DNA from: Dioscorea cayenensis subsp. rotundata
Lineage: Eukaryota; Streptophyta; Magnoliopsida; Dioscoreales; Dioscoreaceae
Assembly: GCF_009730915.1 (NCBI RefSeq)
Contig: NC_052475.1
Location: 32,115,016 to 32,179,015, forward strand
Length of the DNA: 64,000 bases
Direction of reading: 5' to 3'
The notes under the pieces: generated by a model
Told to the model about the DNA's origin: nothing
The model's database searches: none
Seen by the model: only the letters and a program-made list of their open reading frames with translations
Part shown: positions 24,165 to 36,060 of the stretch, one piece after another
Layout: each line of letters begins with the position of its first letter
Numbering within the stretch: the stretch's first letter is position 1
Translations under genes and position numbers: made by a program

Positions 24165-25522
24165 GGTTAATTAGTGGGAACTGATGTTGCTAATCACGTC
24201 ATGGGTCAGTAAGTGTTCATCATCATATTCATCGTTCATGCCTCGTCACTTGGAGCCCATTGTTTATCCATTTAATCTCACGTATGTATATTGTTCATTG
24301 ATTAAAGTTATATATATTTTTTTTAACAAAAAAAAAAAAGACAAATCATTATCACACATCCTCATTTTGGATTATGGAGGAGGTTATACAAAAATCTAAA
24401 TTTTTATTGAGTTAACATCTTTATATAAATTTTAAATTTATGCAATTTATCTTCTACATCAAGTGATGCGGAGCAGTGTTTCTAACCACCAAAACTAAAT
24501 GACTCTAGCATCAGTAATTAAATCTATAATAGATTAATAACTCAACTTTTGTCTATAACATTTAAAAAAAAAAAATTGCTTACACAATGTCAATATGATA
24601 ACCTAGTTTAAAGCAATTTTTTTTAAAAAAAAACCAATATTTTTAGTAACAAAAAATCTATAGAAAATAAACTCTCTTCATTTCTCTTGTGTCCGTAGCA
24701 AAGTATTAGCAAGACATACTTGTGAAATTAAATTTACTTAAGATACCTGCTTGATTTCCATATAATCAATAATAAAATAATAATAAAAATAAATAATTGC
24801 AGTAAAGCCTTCAAGAAGACTTTACATATTTGTCCTTGTTTTTTTTTTTTGGTGCATGATTTTCAATATTCATGGTGTGCAAGTTGTGCATGAAGCAGTG
24901 TAAGTGTCAAGTATCTATCATGTGAAAGGTGAAGTTTCATATAAATGCATGTAAAATTTAAAAAAAATCAATTAATTGTGAAAAAATTATATATATATAT
25001 ATATATTAATTTTTATTTATCAGTGCAAGAGTTTATATAAATTTCTGACAAACAAACACTTTTATTTATCCACCAAAACAGCTTCAAAAAAGAATTTGTT
25101 GTTTAAAAAAATGCAAATTAATTAAATTATATCGGCAACAATTACAACGATTAAACCATTTCCATATTAGTTCTCCAACATTATTTTTTATTTTTTTTAC
25201 TAGATAATTTTTACAGTTTTATTATAAACTAAAACTATATATATACATATATATATATATATAAACTGCGGCCAGAATAACAAAATTACATTAAATTCAT
25301 TTACCAAAAAATTAAAAAAATAATAATAAAAGAATGAAATAGTCTGTTTATTCCTCAATCAACAGACATATCACCACCACCGTCATTTCAATACAACCAC
25401 CAAAAAAGTGAAAAACACCACACAATCCCTCTCAGTCTCAGTAGTAACACAATAAATAATAATATAATATAATATTAATCTCTCTCCATCAAGAAACAAT
25501 GAAAAAAAAAACAAAGAAAAAC
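24165..25522. other. Intergenic AT-rich spacer, no gene
   Basis: Only homopolymer and TA runs (24989-25007, 25237-25262) are seen. The last approximately 100 bases are probably the 3' UTR of the minus-strand arabinogalactan-peptide gene. Confidence 0.6.
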
Positions 25523-25729
25523 TCAGTGAGAGAAAAGATAAGGAGCCAAGAGTGAAACAACGGCTGAGAAACAGAGGACTCCAGCTGACATTGCTAAACC
25601 AGAAGCACCGCCGGTTAGCGGCGAAGGAGACGGCGCCGGCGCACTGAGATCAGCCTCCTGAGCCATCGCCACAGCTGCTGCGAAGAAGAAGATCACCGTC
25701 ATCACCGCTGAAAAGGAAAACTTCGCCAT
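25523..25729 (-). CDS. Arabinogalactan peptide (short GPI-anchored AGP)
   Basis: A 68-residue secreted proteoglycan core. Residues 1-23 (MAKFSFSAVMTVIFFFAAAV then AMA) form a signal peptide. The mature core QEADLSAPAPSPSPLTGG has Ala-Pro and Ser-Pro dipeptides, which direct proline hydroxylation and arabinogalactan addition. The C-terminal hydrophobic tail (GLAMSAGVLCFSAVVSLLAP onward) is a GPI-attachment signal, with cleavage probably near GGAS. The frame is open further upstream, but MAKFS is the first residue of a normal AG-peptide and lies about 100 bases below a TATA box; the upstream extension would destroy the signal peptide. No intron. Neighbouring cell-wall genes are a second AG-peptide (27025) and a GH127 enzyme (27597). 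Confidence 0.9.
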   Translation of the reverse strand: MAKFSFSAVMTVIFFFAAAVAMAQEADLSAPAPSPSPLTGGASGLAMSAGVLCFSAVVSLLAPYLFSH

Positions 25730-25830
25730 TGCAAAGAGAGAAAGAGAGAGAGAACCAGAGCGCAAGGTAACAGATCTAGGGTTAGGGTTTATGTTTGTTT
25801 GAGCTTTGAAGAAGAGAAGGGGGTTTGAGG

Positions 25831-26153
25831 GGGTATATATATAGAAAGAAGTTGACAGCTGGAGTGGGTCCCACCACGTGCGTGGAGTCGAGAGGTGTGC
25901 ACAGCTGTCACGCGCTAAGAACAAAGGACACGCGACCGTTCAACCGTTACAGGACACGTGTCGGTAGTGAGATGCACGATTTTGAAAGGAAAACAACGGT
26001 TGGATTTCGAAGTTGCTTTCGGCGGTGGGAATTGGGCAAAGCCGTTTCAGGTGGGACCCAGGTCCTGCACCGTTTAGACTCTTGTCTCTCACAGCAGAGA
26101 TCCGCTGTTTGGATTCGAACAGCAAAATGAGTCTTTCTCATGCGAAACACGTG
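25831..26153 (-). promoter_or_regulatory. Promoter of the AG-peptide gene: TATA box and three G-boxes
   Basis: A TATATATA box lies at about 25833-25843, just over 100 bases upstream of the minus-strand ATG. Three CACGTG G-box cores occur upstream at 25875-25880, 25955-25960 and 26148-26153. The 5' leader contains telobox-like CCCTAACCCTA (25777-25790 on the minus strand). G-boxes bind bZIP/bHLH factors, so ABA or light control is possible but inferred. Confidence 0.65.
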
Positions 26154-26159
26154 CCTATT

Positions 26160-26920
26160 TTGATCAGATCCCTGTTTTTTTTTTAAACTAAAAATAAAAT
26201 AAATAAATAAATAAACTGTGGTTATTAAAAATCTGATTTATTAAACAATGGGCGAAGGAAAAAAAAGATTTGATATTTAAATGGAAAGTTTCTGAAGAGA
26301 TGTTTTCAAAGCTGGAATACAACAACCTGCCACCCACTGACACACAACATACAATGAAAATATTAAGATTATTATATATTATTTAATTCAACCAATTAAT
26401 TTATTCTCTCACTCCAACCTGGATTTGTTGGTAAAAACGTTTATATTAATCAATTCTAGCCTTGCAAGCCACCCATGACGTACACAACGCAACTACAGCT
26501 ATACTCGCCAAACGAGCTGACCTGACCCACAGTAATCATTCAAACAAGCCTGGAACCAGTTCATATATATTATTTATTTACTTATTTATTTGGTGCTGAT
26601 CCCAAGGACAGTTTACGGTTTAAAATTGTACCAATAAAAACAAAGGGTGGTCTTCATATAAGATGCTCCTCCAATGGAAACCAGACAGGTCAGCAAAGAA
26701 AGGCTAGTGTTGAAACGGCCGACAAGAGACAAGATGGGCCTAGTCCAAGGTCCAAATAAAACCGGCCATCTCGAAAGGCCCGGTCGTCATGGAACCCACA
26801 TACAAATTCAAATTGGGTCCCAATTCTCATGCACATGCATGCACGTTAAGTCCCCCCTTCACCTAAAGTCCAAACATATGAATCACCAACAACTCTCCAA
26901 CAAATCCTAACCCTAATCCT
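26160..26920. other. Intergenic region between the two AG-peptide genes
   Basis: Poly-T and TAAA repeats near 26175-26215. The part from about 26640 is less AT-rich and is the promoter side of the plus-strand gene at 27025. The open frame at 26674-26910 has no recognisable protein features. Confidence 0.55.
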
Positions 26921-26929
26921 TAATTTTCC

Positions 26930-26937
26930 TATATAAG
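26930..26937 (+). promoter_or_regulatory. TATA box for the gene at 27025
   Basis: TATATAAG sits about 95 bases before the ATG. A telobox-like CCTAACCCTAATCC lies just upstream at about 26906-26920. Confidence 0.65.
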
Positions 26938-27024
26938 AACCAAGTACTAGAAGTTATTCATTCGCTCAATAAGAAAAGAAAAAAACTCCGGCAATCTTTG
27001 TAGTTGTTATCATTGTTGCCAGAG

Positions 27025-27202
27025 ATGGAGATGGAGATGAAGAAGATTGCTTGTGTTGCGCTTGTTAGCTTTGCATTTGTGTCAACCGGCTTCGCCGCCG
27101 CCGATGGCCCAGCACCGGCACCTGCCAGTGGCTCATTCACCGTGGCTCCGGCCCATTGTGGCTGTATTGGGAGCAACAATCCTCTCCTTCTTCGCCTTCT
27201 AA
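27025..27202 (+). pseudogene. AGP23-like arabinogalactan peptide with a +1 frameshift
   Basis: The N-terminus MEMEMKKIACVALVSFAFVS, then TGFAAADGPAPAPASG, is a classic short AG-peptide signal sequence and Ala-Pro core. The start at 27025 has a second option at 27031, giving the family's usual MEMKKIA. After SGSFTVAP the original frame runs on without family features to 27273. The +1 frame instead encodes IVAVLGATILSFFAF and stops at 27200-27202, exactly the GPI-signal ending of AGP23-type peptides. The shift lies within about 27140-27155 (GGCTCCGGCCCATT). A one-base insertion or assembly error explains it best. A TATA box and leader are intact, so either the gene is recently broken or the base call is wrong. 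Confidence 0.8.
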
Positions 27203-27596
27203 GTTCTAAAGTCTCTGCATTTTATATAATGTTGATGTTTTTGCTCTGTTGTTTCTTTGTGTGTAATGTTTAATTAATTTGTTTATTTTTATTTGCAATA
27301 AATGTTCGGATATACTTCTTGCCCCTCTGGATTTTTCTTTTTTTTTCTTTCCTATAATTATTGAATATTGAATTTTAATGGTATGAAATTACACAAATTT
27401 GGAGGGACATAAATATTATAATACGGAATATTTCAGAGTTAAAATCACCAGTTCATCAAATTAAACAGTAGATAGGCAATAAGAAAAATTATTTATTTCA
27501 TACGAAGGGATCCCAATGCAACACTAAGGTTCCAACTATATGCAAATGTAATCATATTTAATCAAATTATTAGCTACCTCTTTTGATGATAAAAAT
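27203..27596. other. Short convergent spacer between the AGP23-like gene and the GH127 gene
   Basis: Contains an AATAAA (27297-27302) suitable as polyadenylation signal for the plus-strand gene. Nothing else is recognised. Confidence 0.6.
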
Positions 27597-30500
27597 TCAA
27601 TTAATGTTGAAATAAACGGAGTAAGTTTCATCCTTCAAGCTCAGTAATGGCTCCAGTACGAAATTCCTCGCCGCACCTGCAGCAATGAAACTAATTGGAT
27701 GGTACTGTTTTAAGCCCTCGTTCATCACAAAGCTTGTTGATTGTTGTAAAGCCATTCCCCTCCTGATGTTCCCTTGTTGACAGAGGAGCTTAACAGTGTC
27801 TCCTGCAGAAATGAAACACCGCGGATGTTTTACTGATTCGAAAGATACCGTATTTGGTTTCCCGTCTAATCCTGCCACCATCTGGAACACTGAATTTGAG
27901 CTGTTGGTAGGTGAATCGACAGAGAGCTCGTTATTGGGTCCTTGCTCCACCACCACCATCCCCGGAAGATCAAATGGCTCGAGCATCACATACTGCGGTC
28001 TAGTGGCGTTGTCCTTAGAGGTTTTTGAATCAGGAATAAGCCTGAATGTTGCATGAACGGCATCATTGGTTCCATCATAAGGCCAATCCTTCATGGTGAG
28101 AGATTTGTTTGAGTTGGAGAGGACGAAGGTCTTGCGACTCAATTCTTGAGAGAGGGTCGTCAACTGAGATGAGTAAGATGCTGGAATCGGAGTTATCCAA
28201 TCGGACATGGCTTTCCCGGTGCCAAGGTTCCAATCACCATCGGTCAGACCTGCAAGAAGGTATGGACCAAAGAGTATAGCCTGGACTGATGCGTACTCAG
28301 GGCGATCATCTGTTAAAATACAAATACAAAAAATGTCATTAGCCTTCCTTCCTGATCAAGGTGTGCCCACTAACTATTAAATAGAGTTCTGCAAGATATT
28401 CACCTTTTATGGCCTCTGTCCATACGCCAATTGGGAACTGAAGTGTCAAGTTGTCGTTTGAAGTCCATTGTCTCGTAACAGACAAGAAATTACCTGTCAG
28501 TAAAGACAAAAGTAAGTAGATCAGTCCAATGTGGCTGATCGTATTGGTAAATTACATGTCTAAGCATCGAATCTGAAACACAATAAGATCGACGCTGTTT
28601 TTCACACAATCAAACGTTAAACTGAACACCAGTAATAAAAACCACATCATATTGTAATCCTCTATTTGAATTTAACACATATCTGTGACAGAAAAGTTCA
28701 GTATTTTACTTGTAATCTTTTTTATCAATCATTAAGAGATTACCTGGAGCTGGTAAAGACAAATCTTGATCATTTAATGTTGCTTTTGCACCATCTACAG
28801 ATGTCCATCTTGGTATCCGCAGGTGCAAAGTTGAGGGCTGATTTGAGGACTATATAGAATAAAAATAGCAAATATATAGATTAAATATTACATTATGGTG
28901 GAAAACCAGAAAACTGGAGCAAATGTAAGTCATAACTAGTACTCAGTAGCATCTAAAGCATTATAACGGAAAGTGCAGTGATGCCAAGAAAGAAATTCCA
29001 ATGCCATGCATTGTTTAACAGAGCATCAACTCAGAAATTCCTACTGAACAGTACCTCATTTGAGGAAATGGCCAATGAGACTTGAAGCGCAGCATCCATA
29101 GAACTAACAGATTCTATTTTCTGATGGAGTGTGACTCCTCCAGATTTCCAATTAAAAGAATTTGCAATATACTGAATGATGTAAAGTCCAGGCGTGTCAC
29201 CCTTTTCCTCAAAGTAGATGGAATCTCCCAATTTTGAAAATGATTCAATTGCTGCAAATAAATAAATAAATAAATAAATAAAGATGATACACAAAATTCA
29301 TATTACAACTTCATGGAATGTGCAGATTTCTTTAATTTGAAATAGAGCTGTTATTTGAACTTCTTTGAACAAAAAGGTAAAAAACGTAAAAGGAATATGT
29401 AAGGATGATAATGCACTTTACTCCTGGGTACCATAAACAAATCAATAGGAAGTGAATGCAATGTTTGCTGAAACCAAAGTTCATATGCTGATATCTAGTG
29501 AAACCTTTTGACAATGACAATACAAAATTGTTTCAATCAATCAATAATTGAGTTCCAGTTAGAGGTGAAAAGATGTTCAAGTAAAAGCATACTTCCTTCA
29601 AACATGTACAACACCTTTCATGAGTGAAACTAACAAGTATTTGTCCAATTAATTTCTGAAGTCTCAGAGCTTGTGCTCCTAAAGCTGAAGGCATCCATGA
29701 CAATCAGCAGAATTTAGTTTTGCTTGATTACACTTTAATGTTTTTCATTATTTAACCAATTCTCTTGTGTCATGTTAAACTATACTTTTGAATGTTTGAA
29801 GTAGCTTTTATTTTAAATAAATAATATGTTTGCAAAAAACTGAAAATGGTTCAGAAGTCAAAAAAGGAATATCTGAGAATGTCAAAGATAAAAATGTAAG
29901 AACAATACCTGTGCCATAACAGCACCAAAAGGATTCAAACTGAGTTCCCCACCCATGAGAATTGTCTTTTTTCGACTTCCCTGGTTCTAATGAAAGTAAA
30001 TAAAGCATGACTCCAGGCTCCCTCCCCCTCTGAATGCTTAAGACACCATTAGTGAGGGCTCTCTCATAGTAATCAGCATATGCTATTTCTTTGGTCCATC
30101 TGAATAAGTTACGAGAGACCTGGAAAATCAACACAATGTCTCTAGTTCAATATACAAACAAGAAAACCAAATGGCATATACAAGTCTTCAGAGGTAATAT
30201 CATCTACAAATCTTTCATATATATTTATAACATCAAATAAACATATCAGCCATAAGAATTTCTAAACTAACCTATTTTAACAGCATATAAATACTATGGC
30301 CAAGCCTGGAGCACAAACCTTCAGCATATTGTGTGTGACACAGGATTCCTCAGTCTCAGTGGTTAAGGTATCAGCTAAGCGTTTTGGGTCTGACCTGGAC
30401 ACAGATAGAAGTCGTGATTCATATAAACCAAAACAAGCTCATGGAAATTATTCTCATTGAAAGATTCGAAAGCAATTAATGACCACAAAATCATTAGATT

Positions 30501-33500
30501 TCCGAAAAGTTCAGCACCGAAGAAAAATATGGTAATGTGTAGTTTACCAGAATTCACTAACAGATGTTCCACCTGTTGCATAGGTGTGGGAGGAATTGAC
30601 GACATCCAAAAAGAGTGTTCCTATTTCCTGTGTAGGTAGCAAGTTATTATTATAAGATCTACAAAATCATAGAGACTATCTGATCAAACAAGTATGCAGA
30701 CAAAGACTTACAGAATAATTAGGTTTATTCAGGCAAGATAATTTTAAGAGACTGACCAGTAGTGTTTAGTTTGTTTACGATTGGAATGTGATGGTGAAAT
30801 TTGAAATGTTACACCAATGAATAACTAGAAAACTGGGACTATTAATCCATTTCATTATCCAACTATCATTTATGTAGGCACGTGTATACACCACACGGAC
30901 TGAGGCCTGCCTTTATTACATGATGCTTTATAAGGTGTCTGAATAAATAGGCAGTGGTAAGTTTAACTTATCACATTGCAAGATTTTCTCCATTAAACTA
31001 CAAGAACATACACATAGATACAATATTAAATAATAAATGAGCATCAGGCCCAGGGTAGCTCACATAGGATGCCACCAGATTCTCCAAAAATAACATAGGC
31101 TACTAAAACTAAGAAGACAAAAAAGGACCAGGAAACAAAAACCAACTTGTAGCATGTCAAGAAACTCTTAAGAATAGTATCAGATCCCAAAGACAAAATT
31201 AAATTAAATTAAAAAACACACATATCACATGCAAACTTGTGATTAAAAAAAAAGAAGTTTTTCGAGGCTCATATTCACATCTCAAGATAGCTGCTGCATA
31301 GAGGATAAGATTCTGTAATTAAGCAGATGAAGCATCTTTCCGTATTTCCGGAAAACACTATACTTTTAGGAATAAATTAGCTTTTAACTCCCTTCATCAG
31401 ATATGGCATAGGTAGACTGAAAGAAGTGTGATGATTATCGAAAGAACATAAGCAAAAAAAAATTCAAAAAGTTACTCTGTAAAGCAAATCCCCAGTGATC
31501 TCATATCGATGCTGTGCTCCAATAACAACTGGAACATGAGTATTAGTGTGGAAACCAGAGAGACTGTCAGCCTGCAATCAAATCATGACAGATTTCTTTG
31601 TAACGGGAAATGTGAGAAGTCACAAGTGACAGAGATAAGGAGACATCATGCAGAGTTATGCACTTAACATGTTTCTCTTAGGATTTGAAAGAATATTTAG
31701 TAATCACTATATAAGGATGCATGCATGATCATAAACTTCTTGTATAGCAGCTCACAGCAAACTAGCTAATGATGGACATGCAAAAGAAATTTCAAAGTCT
31801 CCAAAAGGTGGTAAGTCCTGTATTTTGACTTGTGTGGAGCAGAATATGGCAATCTCTGTGATCCAAGTGTCTATTCCATGTAGCATCTTGTACCCCCTTC
31901 TAGTTCCCATCCTACGGGTGTCAACAATAACATCCTGCCAAAACATGAGTTCCAGTTGTTGCTTCTAAGTGATGCTCCACATAGATATCACCTTGTACAG
32001 CAGCCAATCATTACAATCATTTGTAAGGTCGGACTCTGGACCAGGACCAACTAAAGATCGCAAGAGGCCAACAAACTATTGCAGAATGATTATTTATAAT
32101 AGTATCCCGATACCAGGTGATGAAAAATATTGCTGTTTTTAACATAACAAATTGAACCTCAAACTACTAAGTTCATTTTTAATATCCTGTAACATAATAC
32201 ATGGAACATGGTCCAAATTTTTACATATATTTATGTCTTTCTGGATAGGAGAGAGCAAACACACACAAACCTTAATAAGAAAATAGATATTTAATAGGAT
32301 CAATGGTAACCCATACCTTCACTGCAAGCATTCCAAGAAAGCACGGCTTGTCAAAAAGGTGGGCCAATATCAAGTGCTTCTGATCACCCTGTAAAGCTCC
32401 ACAAGAAAAGATTACATAAGTATGCTTCATAAAGCCCATGATTCATGAATGCAACGATACTGCTGATTCCTATTAAATATGTCTCAACACCAATAGCACT
32501 GAAATTTATTTTTTTTTTTAAGAAAAAAAAAAAGCATGCTCATCCTGAAGTCATCACCATTCAAAGCTTCTATCAGAGAAATGGCCAACAACAGAGTAAA
32601 GCTCAAAGGAAAGCAGACTTCATACAAGAAATGTGGACTTATGTGAACAGTTGCTAAGCATGATGAACAAAATAGAAAACCCCATCATGGCAAACTAGCA
32701 AGTAAAAGTAAAACATGTCAGACTAGATTGAAGTCTGAAGTTGATCCCAAAGATGTACACATTTAAATCAATTAACTATGTATTCATAGATTTCCCTAAT
32801 ATGTAAAGAAATTTATGCTGATCAATGATATACAATCAAATTATTCATTGACACCAGTGTTTGTCACTGTGCGACATGCATCCAACAGCAAAATAATTTA
32901 TGAGCAAGTAATTGTTACCGACTTACCGTAATGGAGTATAGCCTATAAAGAACATCATTCATGCCACCAGTTTCCTCATTGAGAAGCCTCCAGTGTCTTT
33001 CAATACTGTACTTTAATATGACATTTTTCACTCGATTCGCAAAGTAGTCAGCCATCCAAACTGCCATTGGTAATGCTTTGGAATTACCAGCAAAAGTATA
33101 CTGATCCAGAAGGCCTGCCATGATCTGTTAATATGACAAGAGTCAAATGTAAGGGGATAATAAAAAACTAGAAGAAAACTCAGTTTTATAGCTCACATAT
33201 GTGGAGGCAGTGTTATGCCTATGTGCATTTCACTGCTGAAATTAAGAGAAAGATTGTCAATTAGATGACCTACCTTGTGGATGGTGTAATATGGTGCCCA
33301 TGCATAAACCAAAGCTTCCACACGATCAAAAAGTTCAGTTGGAAACGCTGAAAGATATCCTGTGCCAATTTTCTTCTGACAGGAATTAAGTGCATCAACC
33401 ACTGATGTCATCCTCTGATAGAGTGTGTCATTATGGGTGCTAGCCCACATCATAGCAGATGCACTCAGAAAATGCCCTGCCAAAAGTTATTGCAGATACT

Positions 33501-34993
33501 TAAGATCATGCAGTCTAAATGAAGATTTCTAAGAAGAGAGATGATAGTGGAAATAGCTTTCTCTTGAAGCAATTAGCTCTGAGCAAACTATTTTACTAGA
33601 ATAGGATCTAAAAGCAGACATGCATGTCTACACAAAATTCTATCAATACAAATCAACAATAATCTCCCAGGAAGGAAGTAAACCAAAAAAAAACAGGATA
33701 CGGAGAAACCACCAAAGGTAATAAGCAGTAATGCACAAACTTTTACATTAAGCAATAGATTTTTTTCATGAAAAAGTAAAAAATTAATGCAATTGCTCAT
33801 TTCTAGTTACTCAATTTGTCAGACCAACCCAGATAATTCTACAAACACAGCGTTCATTTTTCTATACCCCATGCATGTTTAGTTGAATAAACAGATTTTG
33901 CATGGAGAAGACTGCACATGCATCCAATATTCCAAAACTGGTGACTGACAAGAAATTATGCCGTGGGAAAAACACAGTTAAATTACTGTACATTCAGAGA
34001 GAATTGCAGCAGTACCCAGAGATGAAATGCTTCCATATACACTAAGTAACATCCGAAGGCATGACAAAACAGGAAACATTAATAACCTTGTGATGCACAA
34101 AAGAGAATAAAAAAATAAGGGTTATTATTTCTCTGGTAATAAATGCATCCACAAGTAAATAGACCTATTTACATCGCAAATGGAAATGTAGGAAAGATAT
34201 ATTGAAACGATTCAGATATATGTGATTAAAAAAAGACCATAAAAAAGGGATTTTGGAATTTGTTGGATGGCTGGAAAATCATGAAAAAACCAATAAAAAT
34301 GAATTCACAAATCAGGTGTCTAGATGCAAGAGAGCAAGCCAGTGATTCATCGCTAAAAAATAATATCAGGACACAAATCTCAATACCAGTTGCTTCCAAA
34401 ATCAAAACATATTGAGGAACAACCATCAAATAAAGAGAGAAGCACTAACCCACAAAATGGCCCCTGAGTTCCACATCTGGCGCCTCCCACCCACCGTATG
34501 GTTTGCCTGGAGTTGGCAAACCAGCCTGTTTCCGGAAGCTCCAAAGAAGATTATCAGTATCCAACATCAACAAGTACTCCAGATTGGTTTGTTGCGCATG
34601 TCCATGAATTGAATCAGGATCCAACCGAACATCATGCAGCGAAATCTCATTCAGAAAGTTCTCTCCTTCCGGTCTAACATTGACTCCATCTGGATTCTTG
34701 ATTTTCCTGTAGAGCATGGCCCAATCAAACTCCTCTTTCTGAACTTCTTCACCAGGCAGAAGCCTCCTCGGGAGTAACCCCATCCAAGCAGAATCATCAG
34801 ACGGTGTCAAATGGTAATGCGAAAGCATGTCTGCTTTCCAAACCTCATCCTTGGAGATGCCCAACCGATAGCGGAGACTGTGTGAGGCGAGCTCAGGTAA
34901 CCCATTGGTGCATTCTTTTCCATGCACAAGGCCCGAGAGCACAGAAAGCAAGAACAGCAAACCAAACAACAGCCTGAGAATCATTTCCAGCAT
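27597..34993 (-). CDS. GH127 (DUF1680) beta-L-arabinofuranosidase-like protein with C-terminal AbfB domain, secreted
   Basis: Predicted secreted cell-wall glycosidase of 861 residues. Twelve minus-strand exons close in phase: 34450-34993, 33274-33476, 32927-33124, 32317-32388, 31476-31571, 30548-30627, 30319-30394, 29909-30119, 29055-29251, 28744-28849, 28404-28493 and 27597-28309. Residues 1-25 (MLEMILRLLFGLLFLLSVLS) are a signal peptide. The frame extends upstream to 35008 but begins GTG there, so the ATG at 34993 is chosen. The catalytic (alpha/alpha) barrel shows GHFLSASAMMWAS, YTIHK, WRLLNEETGGMNDVLYRLY and AIESFSKLGDSIYFEEKG. In bacterial GH127 a zinc site of one Glu and three Cys includes the nucleophile; here E414 and C416 (TEESCVTHNMLK) and C489-C490 (FWCCYGT) fit those positions. 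The last approximately 160 residues are an arabinose-binding AbfB domain. Substrate is inferred; plant AGP or extensin arabinose is plausible. Adjacent AG-peptide genes may be coincidence. Confidence 0.93.
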
Positions 34994-36060
34994 TTCGAAA
35001 AAAAGCACTCGAGTGAACCAAATTTCTCAACAGCAAATGGATGAGGCACCCTCCAAGTAGTGAAAGCTGAATGTGTCGCAAAATATAGAGGTTAGATAGC
35101 AACTCTTAAAAATATCAACACTTTGACTCAAAGCCAAGAATGCATAAACACAGGTAACATACTTCTCATTAAAGGACACCAATGAACAGCGACACAAATG
35201 CAGAAAAAATCGCAAGTAACACCAAGAGAAAAACCTCAACTTGACAACAAGGTGGGACACACAAAGCCTTACCAAACCATGCCCTTAAATACATAATATT
35301 CTCAGAGTCAGGTGTCAAACCAAAGCTACAACTTTGGATCCAAGATGCAAGAATTTTTCTGAATAACTTGACTTGCCACTGTATCTCAACAAGTATACAC
35401 GCTATGTAATGTACCAATTCAACTGCCACGTTTCTAGATTGGCATGTCTAAACAGCATAATTCATTACAATTAACACATGACAGCGAGAAAACCTACAAG
35501 ATAGAAATATGAACCTAGTGTCACAAAAAAGACCATTTTTTTAGGTGAACCCTGAATTCCTTCCATTAAAATCGAACCACTGTAGTAAAGAACAAATGAA
35601 AAGGGGCGAATTTGAAGCCCTAATTCCCATGGAAAGCAACAAGTAAACTCAGATGGGAACCTAGAAAAAAGCATTATTAAAACTCACGAAAAGATACCAA
35701 CTAGGGCGTCCCGTGAACGCAAGAGAAAAAGGAAAACACCCAAAAATGGTGGGATATTTGGGGTAGCGGAATACAACAAGAAGCGACAAAATGAGATCAC
35801 GGATGCCTCGGCGCTTTCTGGTTTTTTGCCAACAAAGAATGGGGTCATCGGGAAGGATTTGCCTGAGATTTTTGCACCAATCGGAATGGCGTTCGCCATT
35901 GATGCGGGGTTTTGGACTGACGTCTAACCAAGAACAACGCATTTGATGATGATTGATAGGTATGGGGACGGAGATCGTCGCGTTACGATTGTACCAAGGA
36001 TTGAAAACTAGAATTAGGGTTAGGTTTAGGGCTAGGGTTTTGGTTGCTAGAAATGTGATC
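34994..36060 (-). promoter_or_regulatory. 5' leader and promoter region of the GH127 gene, with telobox cluster at 36012-36042
   Basis: No second coding exon upstream was recognised; short open frames here lack protein features. The cluster at 36012-36042 reads on the minus strand as repeated CCCTAA-type units (AAAACCCTAGCCCTAAACC). Teloboxes of this kind mark leaders of plant growth-related genes. A 5' UTR intron between about 36000 and 35010 is likely but not proven. Confidence 0.4.

Noticed and set aside
26674..26910. 78-codon plus-strand open frame upstream of the AGP23-like gene
   Set aside because: It has no domain, signal or composition typical of a protein and overlaps the promoter and TATA region.
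34994..35008. Start of the GH127 protein at 35008
   Set aside because: The codon there is GTG, which is not a normal nuclear start; the ATG at 34993 gives a complete signal peptide.
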